A stretch of 64,000 nt of DNA from Lewinellaceae bacterium (lineage in GTDB: Bacteria > Bacteroidota > Bacteroidia > Chitinophagales > Saprospiraceae). Numbering within the stretch: the stretch's first letter is position 1; each line of letters starts with the position of its first letter. This document shows, piece by piece, positions 8,791 through 18,023 of the stretch. The stretch spans positions 248,001 through 312,000 of the forward strand of contig JADJWX010000010.1 in NCBI GenBank assembly GCA_016716135.1, read 5' to 3'. The position numbers and the translations under genes are program-made. The notes beneath the pieces are model-generated. The model was not told where the DNA came from. It was given only the letters and a program-made list of their open reading frames with translations, and ran no database searches.

Positions 8791-9268
8791 GGTTTGAGCA
8801 GTTTAGTTCCCGGGAAAATGGATTAAATAAAGAACCTGGGCAGGTGAGTGAAATTGCCTGAGCGGCAAAAAATGGACAGTTTAACAATGCCTGTACCGCG
8901 TTTAGAGGGGAAAGAGAAGCGAATTTAGTCTTTATTTAGATAAATTCCAATGGCAACTGCCGGCCGTTATGCAATCTGTCATGAAAAAAATGGCATCCAT
9001 CTATCGAAAAAACTTCGATTTCCGCAACCTGGATCATTTGATTGGTCAAAAAGGGTTAAAAACACCTCTGAGGCAAATAAAATTTCGAATGAAGTGCTAC
9101 TAGCCCGGGCGGGGTATATTAAAGTTTTGCTAAAATCCGCTCTAGTAGACTAAATTTGCTCCATAAAATTCGGTGGCACAGGATTTGTAACAATAAGCAA
9201 AACAGATTTCCGTTTTTGTCATCAATCTTGCTCATCCGCATATCGAATCTGCTAAAATTATTCATAGA
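8791..9268. other. Gene-poor stretch
   Basis: About 480 bases between the AP2 gene and the small lipoprotein. I see no convincing gene: one open frame (8950-9153) has no family resemblance or promoter. A 7-bp inverted repeat (CTACTAG near 9100 and CTAGTAG near 9142) is the only structure noticed. Confidence 0.4.
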
Positions 9269-9370
9269 ATGAAAAACTGGAAAAAACTGCTCGCGTTTGC
9301 ATTTCTTGCCGCGCTCGTTCTCTTAGAAGCCTGCCATCGGGGCTATGGTTGTCCCGGCACGGATTTGTAA
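9269..9370 (+). CDS. Tiny lipoprotein, 33 residues
   Basis: Begins MKNWKKLLAFAFLAALVLL and continues EACHRGYGCPGTDL to a TAA. It is a complete lipoprotein signal peptide: Lys-rich head, 14-residue hydrophobic core and a lipobox-like LEAC, leaving a mature peptide of only about 11 residues (CHRGYGCPGTDL) anchored by the first Cys. A short Tyr-Gly-Cys-Pro tail on a lipoprotein signal is reminiscent of very small uncharacterised Bacteroidota proteins, but I cannot name a family. The gene is followed within 60 bases by a strong hairpin terminator, so it has its own transcript end. The coding call rests on the signal peptide and this context. Confidence 0.55.
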   Translation: MKNWKKLLAFAFLAALVLLEACHRGYGCPGTDL

Positions 9371-9430
9371 ACCCTCAGGACCAATTGTTTCTTACCATGT
9401 AATTATCATCTAGTCCTATATACCGATTTT

Positions 9431-9463
9431 AAAAGGCACAGACGAACAGTCTGCGCCTTTTTT
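9431..9463 (+). terminator. Rho-independent terminator
   Basis: Stem AAAAGGC, a bulged A, then CAGAC; loop GAACA; return GTCTG, C, GCCTTTT and further T residues. It ends the small lipoprotein transcript. Its T-tract runs straight into the promoter box of the next gene. Confidence 0.75.
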
Positions 9464-9471
9464 AATTTTGC
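9463..9471 (+). promoter_or_regulatory. Promoter -7 box of first plsC (leaderless geometry)
   Basis: TAATTTTGC; four bases separate the G of TTTG from the ATG at 9475. The box shares its first T with the terminator tail. Confidence 0.55.
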
Positions 9472-9474
9472 CCC

Positions 9475-10221
9475 ATGCGATTCATCCGTGTATCCTATCG
9501 GTTCTTGTATTTTATAATTTATACCGCATGCATTGTGGCTGAGGTGTATTGGCACAGCGCAGTCTTGCATTCCAGTCAGCTGCGGGTCATGGCTGTTCGG
9601 CGCAGGTGGGCCCGGCGGGTACTGCGCAGGGTAGGGGTAGTGACAACAGAAGCGGGCCGGCCACCGGACTTCCCTTGTTTGCTCCTGGCGAACCACCGCT
9701 CTTATCTAGACCCAATCCTGATTTTGCGCAATGTTAATGCCTTTCCGGTAGCCAAAGCGGAGTTGGCCGATTGGCCTTTGATCGGAAAAGGAGCCCGTTG
9801 GGCAGGGATACTTTACGTGCAGCGCAGCCAAGGTGCAAGCCGGATTTCCACCCTAAAGGCCATAGCCGATACCGTGCTGGTGCGCAAATTCCCGGTCATA
9901 CTATTTCCGGAAGGCACCACCTCCGATTTGCCCGGTATGCTTACATTTAAATCCGGTGGTATCCGGGCTGCCGTCAAATACAATTTGCCGGTTGTTCCCG
10001 TTGCAATTTGTTTCTCTGACAAACAAGACTTCTGGGTCGGAGAAGTAGGTTTTCTGAAGCATGCGTGGCAACGTTTTCAGAAAAAAAAACTTGAGGCACG
10101 GGTTATTTACGGACCTAAACTTGAGTTTGATAACAGCGAAGAACTGGAGGGAGCCGTTCGAAATTGGATCGAAACGCAACTTATGGAGTTTTCAAAAAAC
10201 GTATCGGCCGTTTCACCTTGA
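9475..10221 (+). CDS. plsC: 1-acyl-sn-glycerol-3-phosphate acyltransferase, copy 1
   Basis: 248 residues. PlsC acylates lysophosphatidic acid to phosphatidic acid at the inner membrane. The catalytic HX4D box is NHRSYLD (about residues 74-80), followed by the substrate-binding block FPEGTTSD (about 143-150) and a later NLPVVPVAI strand. One N-terminal membrane helix (about 7-27). A second acyltransferase of similar length starts 5 nt after this stop and shares the same N-H-R-S-Y-L-D box, so the pair is a tandem duplication in one operon. Whether both use the same acyl chain cannot be told. The ATG at 9475 is fixed by the promoter directly in front. Confidence 0.88.
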   Translation: MRFIRVSYRFLYFIIYTACIVAEVYWHSAVLHSSQLRVMAVRRRWARRVLRRVGVVTTEAGRPPDFPCLLLANHRSYLDPILILRNVNAFPVAKAELADWPLIGKGARWAGILYVQRSQGASRISTLKAIADTVLVRKFPVILFPEGTTSDLPGMLTFKSGGIRAAVKYNLPVVPVAICFSDKQDFWVGEVGFLKHAWQRFQKKKLEARVIYGPKLEFDNSEELEGAVRNWIETQLMEFSKNVSAVSP

Positions 10222-10226
10222 ATTCA

Positions 10227-10961
10227 ATGAAAAAACTGAGAGCATTTTATCGTTTTGCTTTTTTTGCCGGGTTCCTGGCTGCCCTAATCCTGTGGGTTTC
10301 CTGGCTTCGGCTTTGGAAAGGTGTTGATATGTGGCGGTTCATCAAAATCCGGCAGAATTGGACCAAACGCTATTTATTACCTGCGCTCGGTGTGCGAATT
10401 CACCGCAAAGGTACGCCACCCGATTTCCCCTGTATTTTGATGAGCAACCACCGCTCTTATCTCGATCCCGCAATTATTTGCAGCGACGTTTTGGGCTACC
10501 CGGTTTCCAAAGCCGAAGTTTCCAATTGGCCACTGCTCGGCACCGGGGCCAAACTTACCGGCGTATTGTTTTTAAAACGGGAAAACCCGACCAGCCGAAA
10601 ACGGGCGTTATCGGCCATTGCTGAAAAAGTGAAGGAAGGCTTCCCTGTGATCTTGTTCCCGGAAGGCACCACGCATAACATGCCGCACACCTCACCCTTG
10701 AGAAGAGGAGGATTTCAAATTGCGGCAAATAACCAAATTCCGATTGTGCCTGTTGCCCTGGAATTTGGCTCGGAGGCAGATTACTGGATTGGCGACGACA
10801 CCTTCATCCCGCATTTTTTCGACCGTTTTGGCGAGCAGTTTATGGACGTATATGTCCATTATGGCCCAATGTTGCAGGGCGAAAATGCCCAGGAACTACA
10901 GGACAAGACACAAAATTGGCTGGACACAGAAATTCTGGCCTTGCGCAAGGAATTTTATTGA
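10227..10961 (+). CDS. plsC: 1-acyl-sn-glycerol-3-phosphate acyltransferase, copy 2
   Basis: 244 residues from ATG 10227 (MKKLRAFYRFAFFAGF), chosen because it follows the previous stop by 5 nt and begins the membrane helix; an upstream in-frame Met at 10164 would overlap copy 1. Motifs: SNHRSYLDPAII with the catalytic His and Asp, KRENPTSRKRAL, and LFPEGTTHNMP. Clearly paralogous to copy 1 in order and spacing of motifs, but diverged in sequence. The likely role is phosphatidic acid synthesis or acylation of another lysolipid. The downstream intergenic region holds the tRNA-Arg promoter. Confidence 0.87.
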   Translation: MKKLRAFYRFAFFAGFLAALILWVSWLRLWKGVDMWRFIKIRQNWTKRYLLPALGVRIHRKGTPPDFPCILMSNHRSYLDPAIICSDVLGYPVSKAEVSNWPLLGTGAKLTGVLFLKRENPTSRKRALSAIAEKVKEGFPVILFPEGTTHNMPHTSPLRRGGFQIAANNQIPIVPVALEFGSEADYWIGDDTFIPHFFDRFGEQFMDVYVHYGPMLQGENAQELQDKTQNWLDTEILALRKEFY

Positions 10962-10998
10962 ATAAAATTTGTTCTTGTTTTTGCCCGGTTATTTTGGC

Positions 10999-11007
10999 TA
11001 ACTTTGC
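10999..11007 (+). promoter_or_regulatory. Promoter -7 box of tRNA-Arg
   Basis: TAACTTTGC, 18 nt before the mature 5' end of the tRNA. Confidence 0.55.
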
Positions 11008-11025
11008 CGCGCAAATTTCAACTAC

Positions 11026-11097
11026 GGTCCCGTAGTTCAACGGATAGAATGGAGGTTTCCGGAACCTCAGATACAGGTTCGATTCCTGTCGGGACTA
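11026..11097 (+). tRNA. tRNA-Arg (anticodon CCG)
   Basis: 72 nt folding into a full cloverleaf: acceptor GGTCCCG/CGGGACT (one G-U pair), D stem GTTC/GAAT, anticodon stem GAGGT/ACCTC with loop TTCCGGA, 4-nt variable loop, T stem ACAGG/CCTGT with TTCGATT loop, discriminator A. Anticodon CCG decodes CGG arginine codons. CCA is not encoded. Confidence 0.95.
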
Positions 11098-11100
11098 CAA

Positions 11101-11138
11101 AAAAAGCCGCCACGCAACTTAATGCATGGCGGCTTTTT
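11101..11138. terminator. Bidirectional hairpin terminator
   Basis: Twelve-base stem (A5 followed by GCCGCCA, pairing with TGGCGGC followed by T5) around a 15-nt loop. It can end the tRNA transcript on + and the large adhesin gene on -. Confidence 0.8.
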
Positions 11139-11158
11139 AGTTTTCAAACCGCATAATC

Positions 11159-14100
11159 CTATCGCACAACAGTCACATCGCCTGCTTTAATTTCCGTAGT
11201 TCCATCCTGGAATTCCAATTCAGCAGCCCAGAGATACACACCGGGCAACACATATTTCCCATTCCATTGGCCATTCCAGCCACGCGCGCCATCGTTCGGC
11301 GCCAGGTCCAGACCTTCAAAAACCAATCCGCCCCAGCGATCGTAAACACGGAAAAAATTAATGTTGGCAACTTCAGGGCCCGTGTACACGGCGAGTATAC
11401 CATTCGGGCCGCTTGCACCCGGTTTGAATGCATTGGGCACATACACCCGGGATTCTTTTTGCACCACAATTTGTATGGCATCTTCTGCCCGGCAACCTGC
11501 GCTGTCCTGAACCCATAAGTTGTAAACCGTAGTCTGGAATGGTCGAACAAACGGCGTTAAACTTGATGGCAGACCAAGCCCCGTCAATGGCGACCAGGCA
11601 AACGAGTCCACACTACTGGAATTTATTATCGGGTTCAGCAATATACTGTCGCCCGGATAAATCAACGTATCCGGGCCAAGATCAACCGTAACCAAAACCG
11701 GCGCGGCCAGACTGGTATCGAGGCTGGTCTCGCAGCCATTCACGTCGGCAACAGCCAGGGTGTAATTACCGGCTTCCAAACCAGCCACCGATACCGGAAA
11801 CATATCCGCAATTTGTATTTGCTTATCATTCAAAAGCACGACGAAGGGCCCCACGCCTCCCTGAACATTTTCAAGAACAATGGAGCCGTTTTGATCGCCA
11901 AAACAACGCGGTCCCTGTACCCGGACATTAAGCGTTAACCCTTCCGGCGCAAGGAGGGTAAAACTATCGGTCAACGTACAACCAAGCCCGTCGGTGAGCG
12001 TTACGCCATAGGTCCCCGCTTCGAGGTTTTGAAGACTCAGCCCATTCAGGCCATTACTCCACAGTGCATTCAGCGGTGGCGTGCCACTGGTCGGAACAAG
12101 CATAATTGCCCCATCCTGGGCATCCGGACAACTCAGGTTAAACCCGCCAAAGTCAGACACCGTTGCCGCAACCCCGGGTGCGGGCCCAACCGTAACCGTT
12201 GCACCATTTCCAATCGTTGCCGGACAGTTATTCCCCTGCGCCACAAAGGAACCGATCAAATATTGTGTGGTTCCAGTAGGCGCCACCGTGAAAGTCGCCC
12301 CGTTTTGAACCCCGGTTAACTGAATTGGAGCCGCCCGCCATTTACCGTCACATCAAACAAGGTTGCTCCACTCATTTGCAAACCTAGTACAGCAGTATCC
12401 CCCGGGCAAATACTGGTATTCCCAACAAGTGCAGCCTGTGGCAGCTGCTGGACATGTACATCATACATGCCGGAAACAGTGCCCGGGCAAAACGCATCCT
12501 GAACCGAAACCAGGGTGAACACCTGATCCTGTTGCACATTGCTCGTTGAAATGGTAAATGAATTTTGTGGCGCTGAAACGGCCGATTGCTGGCTGCCGTT
12601 TATGGCATAAACGAACTGAAAAGGCGATGTGCCAGTGAAATTTATTTTGAACACGGTATTTGTGCCGATGCAAATTGTAGTGTCTCCGTTCAGTGAAGCC
12701 GTCGGCCGTTGCCGGAAAACTACCGGTATGCCCGGCGAAAAAGCCAGGCAAGGATCGGTCAAATCAACACTTCCGTCTGCCAGGGCAGTGCCCGCCATCG
12801 CGGCAATGTAGTAAGTCACGCCCGCTTGCATGCCCGGCTGAAAAGCAAACTGCGGGGTAGGGCTCACACTGATTATTCCCAAGGGCAGATTAGCAGGGTT
12901 TTGGTACAAAATATACTGCACCGTGTCGCTCGCGGCCAGCACGGCATCGTTGCCCGGTTGAAGGGTGATCGTATCCGGCAAACAAACATTCAACGGCCCG
13001 GCAGGACTCAGTGTACCGGCATCCGTAGTGCAGGCACAGGTAAACGTGCCGGTTAATTGAGCCGTGCAGCCATCCGGGGTGGAGATAACGACATCATAAC
13101 CCTGCCCGCTCGGGAGTGCCACCGAAGTGAAAACGGAATCATTAAAACTGCCTTGCAAACCGCTAACCATGTAAACCGGATTGGGGGCTGCACCATTTGA
13201 CACCGAAAATTCGAGTGTGTACGTAAATGTGGTTAAATCGCAGGTTGTTACCGGATTGAGAATCTCGGGCACTGCGTTTACAGTAACCGTAGCGGTTCCA
13301 GCCACGGTGGCGGGGCAACCATTTGCAGTACCGCTCAAAAGCGAATAGGTAGATGTTTGGGCGGGGCTGACCGGGAGCAAATATTGCAGCCCGGTGCTGC
13401 TCAAGCCGGGCTGGTCCACGCCATCAACCCGGTAAACAAAATCGAAAGGCGGATTTCCGGAAAAAAGGACCGCCAGCGTAGTGGTATCGCCCTGGCAAAT
13501 GGCTGCGTCGGACCCCAACTGAATCGTACCCTGTGTCTGCCAGGTAACCCGGCTTCCCAAGGCATACGAAAGACAAGGATCATTCAAATCAAGCCCTGCA
13601 GGTCCAATATTGCCGGCAAGCGCAACAATAAAATATGGCGTCCCGGTAACCATGTTTCCCGGGTTGAATGCAAAAACGGGCGTTTGGCTGGTGGCCAGAA
13701 TCGTCCAGGAGGCCGGTGCCGGCGAAGTAACCAGTACATAAACCAGGGTATCCCCCGGAGCAAGGAAAAAACCCGAAGCCAGGCTTGAGATAGCCGTATC
13801 GCCATTGCAAAGCAACATTGGCGTTTGATCCATCGTGCCGGCACTGGTAACGCAACTGCAATTGGCGCCCCCGCTGATGGAATCCAGTCCGCACATCCAG
13901 GAATCGGTGACGATCGCCGAATAGCCCGTTTGTGCCGGAATTGGATTGGAAGTAAAATGCCCGGTAAGGGGGTCGAAATTCCCGGTCACAGTACCGCCTA
14001 TGGCAACCGTACTTGAATCGGCATTGACCACATTAAATCCAATCGTATACGAAAGATTATCCGGCGCACAGGCGATGTCAATGCCGGTGATTTGCGGCGT

Positions 14101-17100
14101 TGAGTGTACTGTTACCAATGCCTGCCCGGAAGCAGTACCCACGCAAAGCGCATTTTCCACGGCAACAGCTTGTATCGTAGTGGTCGTCAGCAGGGTGGCA
14201 CTGATGGAAAACGTATTTTGGAGCGCCAGTACGGTGGTCGGGTTGTTGTTGCTGTTGTACGTAAAAGTAAACGGCGCCTGTCCGGTAAAAGTGACCGGTA
14301 CCAGCACTTGTTCGCCCGGACAAATATCAAAACTCGCATCTATCGTTGCAGTAGGCCCGGCAACCCATACCACCGGTGTGCCAATCGAAACCGATAGACA
14401 AGGATCATTCAGATCAACGCCGCCCATACCATCATCATCGCCGGCAACGGCCGAAATATAATAAGTAACTCCGGCCGTCATAGTCCCCGGCAGAAACGAA
14501 AATACCGGCTGGTTTTGGGAGTCCAGGATCGTGCCCAAGCTGGCTCCGGCAGCGGTGTGCAAAATATAAATTATGGCATCTCCAGGCTCTAAAACGGCAT
14601 TGCCAAGGGCGGTGGCTGTTATTGGAGCGGAAGTGCAGGCTGTGAGAAGGGTAGGGTCCATCCCCCCGGCATCGGTCGTGCAGTTGCAGGTATTGACGCC
14701 GCTTACCACCACATCGTCGCAATTATTGGCATCATGAAAGGCAAAATTGTATCCTTGCGCAAATGGAATCGGATTGCTGGTAAAATGTGTGCCGGTAAAA
14801 CTTCCACTTCCGGTGACCAGTGTTAACGGGAGCGTTGCGCCTGCGACATCAAACTCCACTACATAGGTCCCGGCCACCAGGTCACAATTGAGAACAACGT
14901 TCTCAAACGTCGGCGAATAATTCACAAAAACACTGACGGATTGCGGCCCGGTAATATTTCCCATACAGCCAGGCGATTCAACACTTACCAATTCAAATAC
15001 GGTTGTGCTCGTTACTGAAGCCGGAATAAGATAGGGGTCGTCAAAAGTCATCACGGTATCCTGAACCACATTATCTATTTTATACACCAACACAAACGGT
15101 CCGCTCCCCGTGAAATCAACTATAACAGTGGTATCGGCGGCATTACAAACGGTAATATCACTGATCAATTCGGCTGTGGATGGCGTGAAAACTGCCACAA
15201 TTGCAAACCCGGATACGGTGCCGGTGCAGGTGCCGTTTGTGACACTGACCAGCTCGTAAATTGTCCCGTTTTGCGGATTTACATTGATTACGTGCGGATT
15301 CGAACTGGTTGTTATCGGCGGCTGCACCGCAGAACCCGCTTTATAAACAAACGTATACGGCCCCGTACCTTCAAAAGCAATCGAAATCGTGGTGCCCGCA
15401 CCGCTCTGGCAAATTTGATCGCCGCCCGAAATGGTTGCGCTGAGTTCAGGCTGCACAGTAACGGTAGCCGCGCCGCCGACCGTACCTACACAACCGCCGG
15501 AACTGACACTGGTCAGTTCGTAAACGGTGGTCGTATCGGGACTAACCAACAGGGTACGCGGATTGAACAACGAAGTATCCACTGGCTGCGGAATACCGTT
15601 CGCAGTATAATTTGTGACAAATGGCGGATCGCCGGTAAAGCTGAGTACGAGGGAAGTGGATTCGCCGGCACAAATTGTGGTGTCACCGGTTAGGGTTGCC
15701 GTAGGTGTATTTGAGACATTGACCTGATAAATACCCTGAAAAACACCACCACAACTATTCCCCTGAACATGGGTAAGGGTATAAACCGTTTGCCCCAACG
15801 GCGGCGTAATCGGAATATTGAACAACGTGTCCGTCGTTGTCACAGGCGGCATAGTGTCCAGGTTGGCGGCATACTGGAAGGTATATGGCCCGGGACCTTC
15901 AAATTTAATCCGCAAAGTATCCGTTTGGCCTAAACACAGGGAAACCGTATCGCTCATCAATGTTGCGGTCGGAAAGGGCAGCACGGTAATAGTATCAATG
16001 CCCGAAACTAAAGCAACACAGCCGTTGGCCACCACACTGTCGAGGCGCACAATTGTGGTATCCGCCGTGAGTATCGGCGTCAGAAAAACATACGGATCGG
16101 CATTGGTGGTATCCGGCCCCTGCGTTACGCCGTTAATGGAATAATAAAAAATGTAAGGGGGCATGCCGCCGTCAAAATCGATGGAAAGCGTATCGCGGTT
16201 GCCGCCGCAAATCGTGTCCGGACCGATCAGACTCAATGTTGCCGTTGGCGGATCGGTAAGCGTTACGGTTATATTAGCATCCGGACCCGGGCAAACCAAA
16301 CCCTGAAGATTTGTAAGCGTGTAATCGGTATTGCCCGTTGGCGTAACCGTAATTAAAAACGGAGATGCCGGCGCCGTGAAGGTGTTGATCAGGTTATTGT
16401 TTGCCAGCAAGTCAAACGTCCAGGGTCCCTGGCCGGTCAGAGTTACCATCAGGTCAACTGTAGTTCCCGGGCAGACAGGCGCGACGGGGTTAAAGGTTGC
16501 AGTCGGGGCCGGAAATACCGAAACCGTAGTAGTTGCGGGAATACTACAGCTGGTCGATGGCGTAAAGGTCAATACGTTTTGGCCAAAAAGACCGACGGGG
16601 TCGAAATTCGTCCCCGAAACACCGGCGCCCGACCAGATACCGGTAGGGAAGGCGGGGTCTTGTAATTGCGTTAGATCGAACAGGCCGCCGTTGTGGCAAA
16701 TATCGGCAGAGTCCAGTTCCGGGCTCAAACACTGCACATCAAAAGGGATATAATTGGTAAAAGTTTCGGCGCAAACGCCTGGCAACGGATCAATGATGCC
16801 TACCACCCAATACGGGCCGTTGTTACACATATCCGCACTAATGGTAGCGGTGAAAGCGGGGATTTCAACGGGTGGTGTATTTACAATTTGGGCGCAGCCC
16901 AAAAGCGTGCCTTCCCCATTGTACGGATTGAACGAATTAGTAGTGCCGTAATACCAACGGACACAGGCCCCCGGCTGTAAATCAAGGCCTGTCGCATTCA
17001 GCGTAAACATATCTCCGGGACAAAGCGTACAAGGATTGGAAGCGGGGGCGCAATCGGAAGACGTCAGGGTAGCAGTTTGATCGAGGATGGAGCAAGGTTG

Positions 17101-17181
17101 GGTATACAATAACCCGGGCAGACTAAAGGAAAGACTAAAAACGATGAACCAAAAACCGGTTTTACGAAAGCAGGATTGCAT
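11159..17181 (-). CDS. Giant secreted T9SS type B (gliding-motility C-terminal domain) repeat protein, frameshifted
   Basis: Reads as two frames that join near 12331-12345. The N-terminal part (17181 to 12316) has a signal peptide (start MQSCFRKTGFWF; an in-frame GTG precedes it at 17184) and about ten ~90-residue modules of the form GDTTIC...LSFTGxPPF...Y...GTVSGxxxV, plus three Cys-bearing modules beginning C-x-C-T-T/S-D/A-A-G and ending DLNDPCLS. It ends abruptly with an aberrant RLQFS tail. The other frame continues with APIQLTGVQNGATFTVAPTG and runs through more modules to a C-terminal CHU_C/type B sorting domain (VYVPNAFKP, FRVYDRWGGLVFEG, WNGQWNGKYVLPGVYLW). Restoring one G in the short G run rebuilds a protein of about 2,000 residues. 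Family role: surface adhesin or secreted scaffold exported by the type IX system. I treat the break as a likely sequence error. Confidence 0.8.
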
Positions 17182-17263
17182 CACGGGAGGGTGGATTTAA
17201 AACTGATTGGGAGGATAATAACAAAATTAACCAAATTAAGACCGGCGAAGGTACGGCCTGTGC

Positions 17264-17271
17264 TATTTTTG
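17264..17271 (+). promoter_or_regulatory. Promoter -7 box of yggS
   Basis: TATTTTTG on the + strand, 24 nt before the GTG at 17296. A variant box TACCTTCG (17245-17252, - strand) faces the other way towards the adhesin gene. Confidence 0.45.
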
Positions 17272-17295
17272 GCGGGCCAAAATTATCGGATAAAC

Positions 17296-17949
17296 GTGTA
17301 CCGCAATCTATTAAATAAGTTAAATGATTATCAGGTCATTTTAGTGGCTGTATCCAAAACACAACCGCTGGACAGAATTCTTGCCTTGTACGAGGAAGGC
17401 CAGCGGGTTTTTGGTGAAAACCGCGTTCAGGAACTGCTCCAAAAGGCCGAAAAGCTCCCTCAGGATATCCAGTGGCACCTGATTGGCCATCTGCAAACGA
17501 ATAAGGTAAAGCAAATTATTCCGGTTGTCAGCCTCATTCAATCTGTTGACAGCGCCCGTCTGTTGGCCGAGATCAACAAGCAGGCGCAAAAAGCCGGTAG
17601 GGTAGTGGACTGCCTGCTCCAGTTCCATATTGCACAGGAATCAACCAAGTTCGGATTCAGTAAATCAGAAGCGGTTGCATTGCTTGAAAGTGAAGCCTGT
17701 GCCGCGATGACCCATGTGCGGCTGTGTGGCGTAATGGGCATGGCCACGTTTACAGACGATTCGGAACTGGTGCGTGCGGAGTTCCGGCAATTGCACCACA
17801 TTTTTACAGACCTGAAGGCGCAATTTTTTAAAGACGCGCCATATTTTAAGGAAATTTCCATGGGTATGTCTTCCGACTGGGAAATCGCCGTTGCGGAAGG
17901 TAGTACCATGGTGCGCATCGGCAGCCTGCTTTTTGGGCCCCGGAACTGA
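17296..17949 (+). CDS. yggS: YggS/PLPBP-family pyridoxal-phosphate homeostasis protein
   Basis: 217 residues from a GTG start (VYRNLLNKLNDYQVILVAVSK). Single-domain PLP-binding TIM barrel: the PLP lysine is in LVAVSKTQPLDRI, followed by VFGENRVQELLQK, WHLIGHLQTNKVK and the closing phosphate-binding SMGMSSDWEIAVAEGSTMVRIGS. Family role: buffering of vitamin B6 and amino/keto acid homeostasis, with no known catalytic turnover. The open frame extends to an ATG at 17176 that would overlap the divergent adhesin gene; the promoter box at 17264 and the normal family N-terminus both favour the GTG. Confidence 0.88.
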   Translation: MYRNLLNKLNDYQVILVAVSKTQPLDRILALYEEGQRVFGENRVQELLQKAEKLPQDIQWHLIGHLQTNKVKQIIPVVSLIQSVDSARLLAEINKQAQKAGRVVDCLLQFHIAQESTKFGFSKSEAVALLESEACAAMTHVRLCGVMGMATFTDDSELVRAEFRQLHHIFTDLKAQFFKDAPYFKEISMGMSSDWEIAVAEGSTMVRIGSLLFGPRN

Positions 17950-18023
17950 AGCATCCACCTCCGGACAATTTTGGCAATTTTTTTATCTGGCTGCAAACCA
18001 GGCAGCTGCATCGCCAAAACTGT

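Noticed and set aside
8950..9153. 67-codon open frame on + in the gene-poor stretch
   Set aside because: No promoter, no signal or family-like sequence, and composition like surrounding non-coding DNA.
9175..9370. GGATTTGTAA occurring twice, 180 bp apart, around the tiny lipoprotein gene
   Set aside because: Ten bases with a one-base difference upstream; one copy is the coding end of the gene. Could be chance, and no other sign of a mobile element.
12331..12345. Programmed -1 ribosomal frameshifting in the adhesin gene
   Set aside because: The joint (GGC GGG CGG) does not fit a slippery heptamer, and neighbouring genes have similar homopolymer indels, so sequence error is simpler.
17176..17295. 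Longer N-terminus for yggS starting at 17176
   Set aside because: Would overlap the divergent adhesin start, lies upstream of the promoter box, and adds 40 residues with no family similarity.
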